Source: Pseudomonas sp. SID14000 (lineage in GTDB: Bacteria > Pseudomonadota > Gammaproteobacteria > Pseudomonadales > Pseudomonadaceae). From it: a stretch of DNA of 64,000 nt. The position numbers and the translations under genes are program-made. Positions 10,253 to 19,523 of the stretch are shown in pieces. The stretch lies in assembly GCF_002165135.1 (NCBI RefSeq), contig NZ_NFZQ01000003.1, positions 327,971 to 391,970 on the forward strand, in the 5' to 3' direction. The notes below the pieces were generated by a model, which saw nothing but the letters and a program-made list of their open reading frames with translations, made no database searches and was not told where the DNA came from. Each line of letters opens with the position of its first letter. The first letter of the stretch is position 1.

Positions 10253-11647
10253 TTACAGATGTGATTCGGCGTACTCGGCCAGCACCGAGCGTGGCACACC
10301 CTGCAGGGTGATGTGCACGCCATGAGGGAAGTCCTTGAAGCGCTCGGTCAGGTAGGTCAGGCCCGAGCTGGTCGCGGACAGGTAGGGGGTGTCGATCTGC
10401 GCCAGGTTGCCCAGGCAGACCACCTTGGACCCGGAGCCGGCACGGGTGATGATGGTTTTCATCTGGTGCGGCGTCAGGTTCTGGCACTCGTCGATCAGGA
10501 TCAGGCTCTGCTGGAAGCTACGGCCACGAATGTAGTTCAGCGACTTGAACTGCAACGGCACGCGCTCGAGGATGTACTCGACGCTGCCATGGGTGCTTTC
10601 GTCATCCATGTGCAAGGCTTCGAGGTTGTCGGTGATGGCGCCCAGCCAGGGTTCCATCTTCTCGGCCTCGGTGCCCGGCAGGAAGCCGATCTCCTGGTCC
10701 AGCCCCTGCACGCTGCGGGTGGCGATGATGCGCCGGTAGCGCTTGCTGACCATGGTCTGTTCGATGGCTGCGGCCAGGGCCAGGATGGTCTTGCCGGAAC
10801 CGGCGGCGCCGGTCAGGTTGACCAGGTGGATATCCGGGTCGAGCAGAGCGAACAGCGCCAGACTCTGGTGGATGTCCCGTGGCTTCAGGCCCCAGGCTTC
10901 CTGGTGCAGCAGCGGCTCCTGGTGCAGGTCGAGCAACAGCAGCTCATCGTTGCGGATACCCTTGATCCAGCCGACGAAGCCCTGTTCATCGATGATGAAC
11001 TCGTTGATATGCACCGCCGGCAGGTTGTCGATCAATTGCACGCGGTGCCAGGTGCGGCCACGCTCCTGGCGGGTATCGACCTTGCTCACCCGGTCCCAGA
11101 ACGAGCCGGTGACCGAATGGTAGCCCTTGGACAGCAAGGACACGTCATCGACCAACTGGTCGGTACTGTAGTCCTCGGCCGCGATGCCACAGGCACGCGC
11201 CTTAAGGCGCATGTTGATGTCTTTGGTGACCAGCACAACGTCCAGGTCGGTGCGCCGGGCCCGTACTTCGAGCAACTGGTTGATGATGATGTTGTCGTTG
11301 AGGTTTTCCGGCAGCAGCTTGTTCGGCTCGTTGCGCGGAGTCATCAGGATGGACAGGAAGCCCTTGGGCCCGCTCTTGCCACGCTGGATCGGCACGCCCT
11401 GCTCGACATCGCTGGGCGAGGCGTCACCAAGAGTCTGGTCGATCAGGCGAATGGCCTGGCGGCATTCGGCAGCGATGCTCTGTTTGCCGGTCTTGAGCTT
11501 GTCGAGTTCCTCCAGCACCGTCATCGGGATGGCGACATGGTGCTCCTCGAAGTTGAGTAACGCGTTGGGGTCGTGAATCAGGACGTTGGTATCGAGCACA
11601 TACAGGATAGGCTTGCTGGAGGAAGAGTTGCGTCCTTGGTCATCCAT
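10253..11647 (-). CDS. PIN-PhoH fusion ATPase (PhoH2 / YlaK type)
   Basis: 464 residues. N-terminal PIN ribonuclease domain (about 12-150) with acidic residues D19 (VLDTN), E46-E47 and D118 (NDN), then a PhoH P-loop ATPase domain with Walker A GAAGSGKT (280-287) and Walker B LILIDE (382-387). Proteins of this two-domain type have been described as RNA-unwinding and RNA-cleaving enzymes. Start ATG 11647. Monocistronic with its own terminator. Role in the cell is inferred only from the domains. Confidence 0.88.
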   Translation of the reverse strand: MDDQGRNSSSSKPILYVLDTNVLIHDPNALLNFEEHHVAIPMTVLEELDKLKTGKQSIAAECRQAIRLIDQTLGDASPSDVEQGVPIQRGKSGPKGFLSILMTPRNEPNKLLPENLNDNIIINQLLEVRARRTDLDVVLVTKDINMRLKARACGIAAEDYSTDQLVDDVSLLSKGYHSVTGSFWDRVSKVDTRQERGRTWHRVQLIDNLPAVHINEFIIDEQGFVGWIKGIRNDELLLLDLHQEPLLHQEAWGLKPRDIHQSLALFALLDPDIHLVNLTGAAGSGKTILALAAAIEQTMVSKRYRRIIATRSVQGLDQEIGFLPGTEAEKMEPWLGAITDNLEALHMDDESTHGSVEYILERVPLQFKSLNYIRGRSFQQSLILIDECQNLTPHQMKTIITRAGSGSKVVCLGNLAQIDTPYLSATSSGLTYLTERFKDFPHGVHITLQGVPRSVLAEYAESHL

Positions 11648-12012
11648 ACTCGGTCACCTTATGTCGAAGCCACACGGCGTGGTCTGTTACGCCGCAGAGT
11701 GACTGCCGTTCTCCCCGTATCCGCGTTGTTACGGGCGGGAAGCGAACCTGGCTAGGTGGGCCTGGATGACGCCACCTGTGCTGCAGGAATCGGCTGTCTG
11801 GCTTCTTCATACCGCAAAAATGATGACTAAAAAAAGTCTTTTTACGTGTAGGTGAAGTTTATTTTTCCAAATGACGAACAGGGGTTGGCGAGGGGGCGCA
11901 TGAGGACTACAGTCAAAAATCAGGCTGGCCTTGCCGGAACCATCGCCAGCAAGCCATGCACGGTACCTGTGGGAACTGGCTTGCCGGCAATGGGCTGCAC
12001 AGCGGCCCCCTC
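11648..12012. other. Intergenic region between deacetylase-like and PIN-PhoH genes
   Basis: 365 bp. The half near phoH presumably holds its promoter, though no clear -35/-10 pair stands out. An AT-rich patch lies at 11810-11880. A single degenerate REP-like arm (ctgtgggaactggcttgccg, 11968-11987) and a gcacagcggcccc stretch sit at the deacetylase end. Confidence 0.5.
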
Positions 12013-13140
12013 TCACCCCCGGTTGGCATATCCCTGGCAATCTTCCCAACCAATCCCGCTCTGCGCCGTATTGCGCAACAACCACTCCACCGCCGGCTGC
12101 GCCTTGGGCAGGCTGTCATGGAACTGGATCACCCCTTTGCGCCACAGCAACATCAAGGTCAGCACCCGTTGCGCCGAGGCCTCAGCGCTCAATGCGCCAT
12201 CATCCTGGGCATCGATGTCCCACAATGACACCCATAACTGCTGGCTGGCCATGAATGCCTCGCCATCGGCCCGGCGCTGCCCATAAGGCGGCCGGAACAA
12301 CGGTACGTACTGCTCCGGCAGGTCGGCCTGCACCCGCGCCTGGCTACGCCGCAGCGAGTCCTGCCAATCGGTCCACTGCGCATGGGAGCGGTACTCCCAC
12401 CCCTGGATCCCCACACACTGCCCGCCATAGAGCTGGCGCAAGGCATTCGCCGCCCCGGCGTCGCGGCGTTGCCGCAGGCGGTTGCCGAGTACGAAGAACG
12501 TACCTTCAAGCTTTTGCCGGCGCAGGTAATCGGCCAGCAGGTCGGTACTGCCGTCCTTCGGCCCGGGCCCGCCGACGAAGGTCAGCAGGAACATGCGATC
12601 GTTCAGTTCATCCCCGTTGCGCTCGCGCGAGGACAGCCGCTCCACCTCGCTGCTGGTCTGTGGCAGCAACGCAGCCTTGCGCAGTTGCTCGTCCAGGTAG
12701 CGCACATGGAACTGGTGGCTCGGCTCGATCCAGCCGATATAGAACGTGCCGACATCGGCAGCAAACGTCACTGCTTGTGTACGCAACTCCGTCATCGACG
12801 TTACCGGGTAGCAGAACGACGCATCCTGCTCGCAACTGCGTTGCGCCTGTTGATAACCCTCCCACAACCGCTGCCACATGCGCGCCCGCACCAGGCGCAC
12901 CTTCTGCAGGTTGATCTGCCGCAGCCCCAAGCGTGCGGCCAGCGCTGCGTCGTCGAGCTGCTCGCTTTCGTGCAGCACCTGGGCGAACGAGAGGATTTCG
13001 GCCCGCGAGGCCACATCGAACAGCGCCGGGCTGTCCAGCTGTTCGGGCCACAGGCTGCGGTCCAGGCTCACCTGGGGTGACGGGGCGGCTTGCACGGCCA
13101 GGCTCAGCAGAGCGGCCAGCAAGGCAGAGGCAATACGCAC
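12013..13140 (-). CDS. Polysaccharide-deacetylase-like protein, catalytic motifs degenerate
   Basis: 375 residues from GTG 13140, chosen because GGAG precedes it and the protein then starts with a signal peptide (cleavage near VQAAP). The open frame upstream lacks these. NodB-homology core in the C-terminal half: motif 1 reads LTFVGGPG (186-193) where active enzymes have TFDDGP, motif 2 reads EYRSHAQW (one His of the HxxxH pair lost), RPPYG (283-287) and IQFHD (338-342) are kept. Loss of the Asp pair argues against a normal metal-dependent deacetylase. About 140 N-terminal residues do not belong to the domain. Divergent from yaaA. Confidence 0.72.
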   Translation of the reverse strand: MRIASALLAALLSLAVQAAPSPQVSLDRSLWPEQLDSPALFDVASRAEILSFAQVLHESEQLDDAALAARLGLRQINLQKVRLVRARMWQRLWEGYQQAQRSCEQDASFCYPVTSMTELRTQAVTFAADVGTFYIGWIEPSHQFHVRYLDEQLRKAALLPQTSSEVERLSSRERNGDELNDRMFLLTFVGGPGPKDGSTDLLADYLRRQKLEGTFFVLGNRLRQRRDAGAANALRQLYGGQCVGIQGWEYRSHAQWTDWQDSLRRSQARVQADLPEQYVPLFRPPYGQRRADGEAFMASQQLWVSLWDIDAQDDGALSAEASAQRVLTLMLLWRKGVIQFHDSLPKAQPAVEWLLRNTAQSGIGWEDCQGYANRG

Positions 13141-13277
13141 GGTTGAAGGCTCCGCAACGGCGAAACGCGCACTATAGCGTCTGGATAGGCCATGGTCTGT
13201 GACTATCGTCGCCATAGTTTGGACTTGCACCGCCCAGCCCGTAGAATTCCCGGCCAACGATGCCAGGAGCCGACCCG

Positions 13278-14057
13278 ATGCTGACGGTGATTTCCCCCGC
13301 CAAGACCCTCGACTACGACACCCCGCCGGTGATCGAGCGTTACACCCTGCCCCAGTACCTGGACGACTCCCAGGAACTGATCCAGCAACTGCGCGACCTG
13401 TCGCCGGCGCAGATCAGCGAACTGATGCATCTGTCCGACAAGCTCGCCGGCCTGAATGCCGCGCGCTTCGGCAGCTGGACCCCGGACTTCACCCCTGCCA
13501 ATGCCAAGCAGGCACTGCTGGCGTTCAAGGGTGACGTGTACACCGGCCTCGACGCCGAGAGCCTGGGCGAGGACGACTTCAGCTACGCCCAGCAGCACTT
13601 GCGCATGCTTTCGGGCCTGTACGGTCTGTTGCGCCCGCTCGACCTGATGCAACCCTACCGCCTTGAAATGGGCACCAAGCTGGCCAACGCCCGCGGCAAG
13701 GACCTGTACGCCTTCTGGGGCACGCGGATCAGCGAATGGCTGAACCAGGCCCTGGCCGAACAGGGCGATGACGTGCTGCTGAACCTGGCCAGCAACGAGT
13801 ACTTCAGTGCGGTGAAACGCAGCGCATTGAAGGCTCGGGTAATCAACGTCGATTTCAAGGACTTGAAGAACGGCCAGTACAAGATCATCAGCTTCTACGC
13901 CAAGAAGGCACGGGGGATGATGAGCCGCTTCGTGATCCAGCGGCGTATCAACGACCCGGAACAACTCAAGCAGTTCGATGTACAGGGCTACTACTACAGC
14001 GCCGAGCAGTCGAAACCGGACCACCTGGTGTTCCTGCGCGATCATCCGTCCGAGTGA
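13278..14057 (+). CDS. yaaA: YaaA / UPF0246 peroxide-stress protein
   Basis: 259 residues from ATG 13278 (AGGAG upstream). Opens with [13 protein letters not shown], the family hallmark, and includes [12 protein letters not shown] and INVDFKD. E. coli YaaA limits intracellular iron and DNA damage during H2O2 stress. Cytoplasmic. Divergent from the deacetylase-like gene and convergent with the exporter operon. Confidence 0.92.
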   Translation: MLTVISPAKTLDYDTPPVIERYTLPQYLDDSQELIQQLRDLSPAQISELMHLSDKLAGLNAARFGSWTPDFTPANAKQALLAFKGDVYTGLDAESLGEDDFSYAQQHLRMLSGLYGLLRPLDLMQPYRLEMGTKLANARGKDLYAFWGTRISEWLNQALAEQGDDVLLNLASNEYFSAVKRSALKARVINVDFKDLKNGQYKIISFYAKKARGMMSRFVIQRRINDPEQLKQFDVQGYYYSAEQSKPDHLVFLRDHPSE

Positions 14058-14067
14058 TCCTGTAACA

Positions 14068-14162
14068 GGTGAACCCGCTCACACAGAAACTGCGTTGCGC
14101 TCGAGGCCAACGCAATACCTGAGGGCACAGGTTGACCCGCGAAAAGGGCCGCACAGCGGCCC
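14068..14162. repeat. Degenerate REP pair with GC hairpin
   Basis: Eroded REP arms (cagGTGAACCCGCTCacacag, 14072-14091, and GTTGACCCGCG near 14131-14141) followed by GGGCCGC-ACA-GCGGCCC (14146-14162). Lies between convergent yaaA and the exporter operon; the hairpin touches the adaptor gene's stop codon and may end both transcripts. Confidence 0.6.
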
Positions 14163-15376
14163 TACGGTATCAGCACAAACCCCGCCTCCAGCCCGTCTAC
14201 CTTCACCCCTTGCACCACCGCCCTTGCCGGTCTGACCACAACCCGGCGCGGCGCCTGTTGCGCAGCCTGGCGATAAACCACGTAATGCCTGCCCGCATCA
14301 TCCTCCTGCAAGGCCTCGGCAGGCACCACCATCGCACCGGCTTCGCGATGTATCAGCACCGCCAACCGGGCACTCATTCCCAGGCGCAAACTCTGCCGTG
14401 TGGCGTCTTCAGGCAATTGCAGGTCAACCCGTAGGTCGTACCATGCCGTTTGTTCGGTATCGTCACGCGCCTGCTGGCCGATCTGTGCCAGGCGCCCGGC
14501 AAGCACATGACCTGCAATGAAGGCTTGCACCTCCATGCCTTCGCGCAGATCGCCCAGGTCGCTTTCTGCCACCTTGGCAGCCACCTGCAAATGCTCAAGG
14601 CTGCTCAAAGTCAACAGTGGCATGCCCTGGACAAGCGCCTGACCCTCCTGAAGTGGCCGTAGCCTGGCTGCGCTGCCATCTGCACGGGACAACAGGCCGG
14701 CAAACGGCGCCTTGACCACCCGGAGATCACGCCTCGCCAGCAACGCCCGCCAATGTGCTTCGGCACTTTCCAGCTCCATTTCGGCAATCCTCAACGCGTC
14801 CCCCTGGCCCCGGGCCTGGGTCAGCTGCAGGTCCTGCTGCGCATCCATTACCGCCTGCCGTTGCGCTTGCTGCAACTGCTCGAGGCTTTCAACTTCCGTA
14901 CGGGCAACGATACCTCGCTCCAGCAGCCGTCGGGTTTCATCCAGCGCCGCCTGGCCAGCCGCCAACGTGGCGCGCGCCGCCGCCAGCGTACGTAAGCTGC
15001 GCGCCACTTCGGGGCCAGACTGCCAACCGCGCAGCTGGCTGACCAATGCCGTGGCCTTCAGGCGCTCGGCCTCGGCCTGGCGCAGCTGGATATCGAGCTG
15101 CGTGGTGTCCAGGTGCATCAATGGCTGCCCGGCGGCCACCTGCTGCCCCTCAGCTACTAGCAGCGAGGTCAGCACGCCATCGAAGGGCGCACTGAGGGTC
15201 ACCTGGCGGCCTGCCTGAAGCCTGCCAACCAACCCCAGATGCACCGCCAACGGCTGTGGTTCGACCTGCACCCAGCGTTGCGCGTCCCTTGCGGAGGTAT
15301 CCGGCCACGCCTGCCAAAGCAGCAATACCAGCATGCCTGTGCTGCCCCCCAGCACCCACCACCACCGCCTAGTCAT
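14162..15376 (-). CDS. HlyD/MacA-type periplasmic adaptor of ABC exporter
   Basis: 404 residues from ATG 15376 (MTRRWWWVLGG). One N-terminal membrane span (about 7-24), a lipoyl/barrel-sandwich half at LSAPFDGVLTSLLVAEGQ, a long coiled-coil hairpin rich in Ala, Leu, Glu and Gln (about 100-215), then barrel domains. It should bridge the inner-membrane ABC permease and the outer-membrane channel encoded just upstream. Its start overlaps the channel gene's stop by eight bases, ATGACTAG. Last gene of the operon. Confidence 0.85.
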   Translation of the reverse strand: MTRRWWWVLGGSTGMLVLLLWQAWPDTSARDAQRWVQVEPQPLAVHLGLVGRLQAGRQVTLSAPFDGVLTSLLVAEGQQVAAGQPLMHLDTTQLDIQLRQAEAERLKATALVSQLRGWQSGPEVARSLRTLAAARATLAAGQAALDETRRLLERGIVARTEVESLEQLQQAQRQAVMDAQQDLQLTQARGQGDALRIAEMELESAEAHWRALLARRDLRVVKAPFAGLLSRADGSAARLRPLQEGQALVQGMPLLTLSSLEHLQVAAKVAESDLGDLREGMEVQAFIAGHVLAGRLAQIGQQARDDTEQTAWYDLRVDLQLPEDATRQSLRLGMSARLAVLIHREAGAMVVPAEALQEDDAGRHYVVYRQAAQQAPRRVVVRPARAVVQGVKVDGLEAGFVLIP

Positions 15377-16826
15377 TGAGCGCCACGTTCCAGCTGTCGA
15401 GCGTCGCTCCCAGCACCTGGTCCAGTACCACCTGGGCTTCGAGGTAATCGAGGATGGCATCCAGACGGGTACTTTGCGCGTAGCGCAGATCCCCTTCGAA
15501 ACTTAGCACCTGGAAATTGCTGGAACGCCCTGCGGCCAACTTCTCCTGCTCGATATCGAGCTTGCGCTGCGACAAGGCCAACGCGCGCTCGGCAATTTCC
15601 ACCTGGCGCCAGCGCACCTGCACGTCCCGCACAGCTGTGCCCACTTCGCGCTGGAGTTGCTGACGGGATTCGGCCAGGTTCAGGTTCTGCTGATCCATGG
15701 CCACCTGGGCCCGCACCCAGGCCTGACGCCGGTCGAGGTCACCAATGGGTACTTCCAGTTCAAGCCCGAGATAGCGTTCCCCGGAGGTACCGTTGCCTGG
15801 CCGCTCGCGCAGTTGACTGACCCCGCCGACCAACGACAGATCCCACCATTGGGCGTTATCCGCCACCTGCAGATCGATCGCAGCCTGCTCGACAGCCAGC
15901 TGTTGCATCAGATACGCCGGTTGCCACGCTTCTGCGCGAGCCAGTGCCTGGCTGGCGTCCACCTGCAGGCGCTCGACATGCAGAGACTCCACGGCTCTCA
16001 GCGGTGTCGACAGGTCTATTGCCAACAGCTGTGCCAATGCCTGACAACTCTGCTGCAACTGGTTGCGGCTGCTTTCACGTGCCATCTCCTGGTTGGCGAC
16101 TTCGGCCTGCGCCTGGACGATATCGAACGCAGCCATGCGCCCGGCAGCGATCAGTGCCCGGTTCACCTCCACCAACTGCCGTGACCGCGCCAGTCCATCT
16201 TCGGCGATACGCAGTTGCTCCTGCGCGCGCAGCAGCGCGCGGTACAGCATGATCGTGCGGGTAATGACCGCAGAGACGTCGTCCTTGAGCGCCAGTCGGT
16301 TCAGTTGTTCGGCCAGGCGCGCCTGACGCAGTGGCGCACTGGCAATGTCGCGCCCGGCACCACGCAACAAGGGCTGGATGATCGTCAAGTTTGCCCCATC
16401 GCTGTAACGTCGCCCGGCACCATCGGCACGGGTATGGCCACGAGCCCAGTCAAGGCTCAAACGCGTACCGTAGGGTGTGAGCAGGCTGGCTGTCGGGGCC
16501 AGCCGTGCCTCCTGATAGTGATCGGCGTGGTTGCGATTAGCCAGGTAGCGGGCTTTGAGTGCCAACTGCGGCGCAAACTGGTCATGTGCCACCCGTAGCT
16601 CGAACTTCTGCGCGATGCGCTCAAGGTAGGCCCTCCGGATCGCACGATTGTCGCGCAACGCCAGGGCAATCGCATCGGCCAGTTCGATATCCACGGGTTC
16701 GCCATGCAGGGTCGACAAGGCACTTACCGGTGACACGTGCTGCAAAGCCGGGCGCGACGGCTGCAGGCCTTCTTCGGCCAGTACCAGCAGCGGCGACAGG
16801 AGGACCGGCACCACCCCCCTAGTCAT
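15369..16826 (-). CDS. TolC-type outer-membrane channel of ABC exporter
   Basis: 485 residues from ATG 16826 (MTRGVVPVLLSPLL, probable signal peptide); the longer open frame lies inside the permease gene and is rejected. Two OEP repeats with long helices (ARLAEQLNRLALKDDVSAV; QQLQREVGTAVRDVQV). No lipobox, unlike the two NodT-type channels elsewhere in the window. It forms the exit duct of the tripartite exporter. The start again overlaps the upstream stop by eight bases with the same ATGACTAG string. Confidence 0.85.
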   Translation of the reverse strand: MTRGVVPVLLSPLLVLAEEGLQPSRPALQHVSPVSALSTLHGEPVDIELADAIALALRDNRAIRRAYLERIAQKFELRVAHDQFAPQLALKARYLANRNHADHYQEARLAPTASLLTPYGTRLSLDWARGHTRADGAGRRYSDGANLTIIQPLLRGAGRDIASAPLRQARLAEQLNRLALKDDVSAVITRTIMLYRALLRAQEQLRIAEDGLARSRQLVEVNRALIAAGRMAAFDIVQAQAEVANQEMARESSRNQLQQSCQALAQLLAIDLSTPLRAVESLHVERLQVDASQALARAEAWQPAYLMQQLAVEQAAIDLQVADNAQWWDLSLVGGVSQLRERPGNGTSGERYLGLELEVPIGDLDRRQAWVRAQVAMDQQNLNLAESRQQLQREVGTAVRDVQVRWRQVEIAERALALSQRKLDIEQEKLAAGRSSNFQVLSFEGDLRYAQSTRLDAILDYLEAQVVLDQVLGATLDSWNVALND

Positions 16827-17988
16827 CACGTAACGCCTGCAACGGCTGCAGCCGCGCTGCAGCCAACGCAGGCTGCAGACCGAAGAACAGCGCCAGCGCC
16901 AGCGACGCGCCCATGCTTGCAGGCAGCGACCCGGCATGGAGGGCAAAGCGCCAACCGGCAGCCAGCGCGAACAACCAGGCTGCGGCCAATCCGAGCAAAA
17001 CGCCAAGCAGCGCCCCGGCTGCCCCTAGCAGCAATGCTTCGAGCAGGAACAACCAGGCGATGTCGCGCCCCCGTGCACCCAAGGCAACGCGCACACCTAT
17101 TTCCCGACGGCGCTGCGCCACATTCATCACCATGACATTCATCACCCCGACCCCGCCAAGCACCAGCGCGATGGCAGCGGTACTCACGAGCATCCAGGTC
17201 ATCATGCGCGACTGGCCGGCCATGCTCTCCAGCATTTGCCTGGGCAACTGGACCTCCACCTCATACCCCGGCAATCGTGCTTGCAGAAAGTGCGACAGCG
17301 AAGCGGCAGCCTGCGTCAGGTCCATCGCGGTGTCACCCAGCGCGACAAGCGTTCCGACTGCTGGCGCGGGGCTAAGGCGATGCATGCCCGCCAGTGGCAT
17401 CAATACTGCGTCGTCGAAGTTCACCGGCAGCATGGGGTTGTAACCACGGCGCCCGAGCACCCCGACCACATCGAACAGATAACTGCCCAACTGCACCCGA
17501 TCCCCCTCCCGTACCCGCAACTGTCTCGCCAGCGAAGCGCCCAGCAGCAGATGCGCAGCCTGGTCATCGTAGCGGGACAGCAATCGCCCCTGGCCAACCT
17601 CAAGATCCAGAACCTCGGCCAGGTGCGCGGTGCTGCCTGCGACCATGACCTCGATGCTTGTTCTATCGAACTTCAGCGCCTGCACTGCGGTTGCCAAAGG
17701 TGCCGCCGCTCGAATACCAGGCGGCAAAGGCTCTGCCTCCATACCCAAAGTGCCACCCGGCGCGGTAGCGCCCTCCAGGCTGACCACCAGCAAGTCGCTG
17801 CCCAACCCCTGGAACATCTGCCGGACATGCTGCGCGGCACCATGGCCGATGTTCATCAAAGCCACCAGCGCGGCGCAGCCAATCGCTATGCCCGACAGTG
17901 CAAACCAGGCTCTGACGCCCAGCTGCCGCACGCTGCCCAGTGCCTCGCCGATGCGTTGCGGCCAACTTGGCCCATAGGCCTCATGCAT
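16819..17988 (-). CDS. MacB/FtsX-type ABC permease (separate from ATPase)
   Basis: 389 residues from ATG 17988; a GTG at 18006 is an alternative start. FtsX/MacB topology: one span near residues 31-50, a large periplasmic domain (about 55-255), then three C-terminal spans, the first at about 270-292 (LVSTAAIALVLGGVGVMNVM) followed by the family motif RRREIGVRVALGA. MacB normally carries its ATPase on the same chain; here it is a separate gene, as in LolCDE-like or BceAB-like systems. The preferred start overlaps the ATPase stop by eight bases (ATGCATGA). Confidence 0.85.
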   Translation of the reverse strand: MHEAYGPSWPQRIGEALGSVRQLGVRAWFALSGIAIGCAALVALMNIGHGAAQHVRQMFQGLGSDLLVVSLEGATAPGGTLGMEAEPLPPGIRAAAPLATAVQALKFDRTSIEVMVAGSTAHLAEVLDLEVGQGRLLSRYDDQAAHLLLGASLARQLRVREGDRVQLGSYLFDVVGVLGRRGYNPMLPVNFDDAVLMPLAGMHRLSPAPAVGTLVALGDTAMDLTQAAASLSHFLQARLPGYEVEVQLPRQMLESMAGQSRMMTWMLVSTAAIALVLGGVGVMNVMVMNVAQRRREIGVRVALGARGRDIAWLFLLEALLLGAAGALLGVLLGLAAAWLFALAAGWRFALHAGSLPASMGASLALALFFGLQPALAAARLQPLQALRDD

Positions 17989-18646
17989 CGAAGACGCCAC
18001 CGTCACGCACCTGCATGCGCCGCTGCATGCGCTGCGCCATGGCCGGGTCGTGGGTGACCATGAGCAAGGTCATGCCCTGCTCATGGTTCAGCCTGCAGAG
18101 CAGCCCGATGATCTCCTGAGCCGTTTCGCAATCAAGGTTCCCGGTGGGCTCGTCGGCCAGCAAAATCCGCGGCCCGGTGACCAGCGCCCGGGCGATCGCC
18201 ACACGCTGGCGCTGGCCGCCGGACAGATCTGCGGGCCGGTTCCGGGCACAATGGGCCAGGCCGACTTTTTCCAGCTGCAGCGTCGCAGCCCGCCGTGCTG
18301 AGGCCAGGCCGATGCCGCGGTAACTCAATGGCAACGCGACATTGTCGAGAATGGACAGGCGGGGCAGCAGATTGAAGCTCTGGAATACAAAGCCCAGCAG
18401 GCGGTTTCGGGTGATGGCGCGTTGATTGGCAGTGGCATGCGTCATGTCGCAACCGTCCAGTACCAGCCGCCCCCGGCACGGCTGGTCGAGCAGGCCGATC
18501 AGGTTAAGTAAGGTGCTTTTGCCTGAACCGGAGGGGCCAGTGATGGCACATGACTCGCCAGGGAAAATAGAAAACGAGACATCATGCAGGATGGTCTGGC
18601 CCCCGAGCAGTCGGGTGAAGCCATGCAGAGAAATGCTCGAGTTCAT
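17981..18646 (-). CDS. MacB/LolD-type ABC exporter ATPase
   Basis: 221 residues. Walker [10 protein letters not shown] (37-45), signature LSGGQ (141-145), Walker B ILLADE (161-166), and the PTGNLD block typical of the LolD/MacB/FtsE group. It drives mechanotransmission through the permease rather than direct transport (known for MacB). The start overlaps the stop of the unknown 263-residue protein (ATGA, 18643-18646), so the two are probably made together. Confidence 0.88.
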   Translation of the reverse strand: MNSSISLHGFTRLLGGQTILHDVSFSIFPGESCAITGPSGSGKSTLLNLIGLLDQPCRGRLVLDGCDMTHATANQRAITRNRLLGFVFQSFNLLPRLSILDNVALPLSYRGIGLASARRAATLQLEKVGLAHCARNRPADLSGGQRQRVAIARALVTGPRILLADEPTGNLDCETAQEIIGLLCRLNHEQGMTLLMVTHDPAMAQRMQRRMQVRDGGVFDA

Positions 18647-19434
18647 CCATTGTCCTCCGCAGGTTTACCGACTTCGTCAGCGAACTCTACAGGCACGTAC
18701 GAAGACGCATTCTGCTGAGTCCACTCATTGGCAACCATCTCGATCAGTGATGTATTGAATGCTGGCCATTCCAGTTCGTATTGAGAAAGCAACATCATGT
18801 AGTCTGCCTCCCAATTTCCTTGGATTTGAGCCTCCTCTATTCGGGGAAGTGCTTTGTAATAATCAATAATTTCATATATACCTTGCTCCGCACGCCCGGT
18901 TCTTTGGCGTTCACCCTCCATTTTGTGTGTTATGTACGATTGCCATTCCGATCGCCGACTGGCCAACTCCAATCTGGCCGCTCTTCGCTCATTGACAGTA
19001 AAATCACCGCTTTCGTCATATGTGATCAAGCTCAGTTGATCAGTGGATAATCCCTCGAATGGGTTTGGGCCTCGACCGTTCGAAAAGTCGGTTGCTCGTC
19101 GCGCTCGATCAAGCAACTCGATATCATCAGTATCGGGTAGAAATTCATCATAAGAGGATTTACTGAATGAATAACTTGCACCTGTCAGTTTATCCAGGAT
19201 TCGCGCAGCCAGCGCCGAAAGCTCACTTCGAGAGAATTGACTCTCTCGAGCTGCTGCGCGTCGGGCGGCAGCACTGAGCTGGCGTGAAAGGCTGGAAATC
19301 TCTGAATCCTCGGGCTTTTCCTCGGTTTCAGGCTTCAGCGGACTTGAGCCCGTTTCATTGCTTATTGTGCGCCGGACCGGTACAGCTCCGGCAATTTCTA
19401 CTTTTGCGAAACCGATACTGTTAGGGAATTGCAT
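18643..19434 (-). CDS. Unrecognised protein coupled to the ABC exporter; candidate substrate
   Basis: 263 residues, not recognised. ATG 19434 follows GAGGTGAGGT, a strong ribosome site. No signal peptide and no membrane span. Residues about 20-75 are Ser/Glu/Pro-rich and probably flexible, then Ala/Arg-rich helix (LSAAARRAAARESQF), and a charged, Trp- and Tyr-bearing C-terminal half (EWQSYITHKMEGERQRTG; YELEWPAF). No cysteine. DNA is visibly AT-richer than the transporter genes. Four-base overlap with the ATPase suggests stoichiometric expression: it could be the exported cargo, a chaperone for it, or an immunity-like factor. This is inference. Confidence 0.6.
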   Translation of the reverse strand: MQFPNSIGFAKVEIAGAVPVRRTISNETGSSPLKPETEEKPEDSEISSLSRQLSAAARRAAARESQFSRSELSALAARILDKLTGASYSFSKSSYDEFLPDTDDIELLDRARRATDFSNGRGPNPFEGLSTDQLSLITYDESGDFTVNERRAARLELASRRSEWQSYITHKMEGERQRTGRAEQGIYEIIDYYKALPRIEEAQIQGNWEADYMMLLSQYELEWPAFNTSLIEMVANEWTQQNASSYVPVEFADEVGKPAEDNG

Positions 19435-19523
19435 ACCTCACCTCGCGCAAACAGTAATTATGATTCAGCAACAGTACGCCACCTCCCGCTAGACGTACTG
19501 CCACCTGACTCAAGAACTCACAA

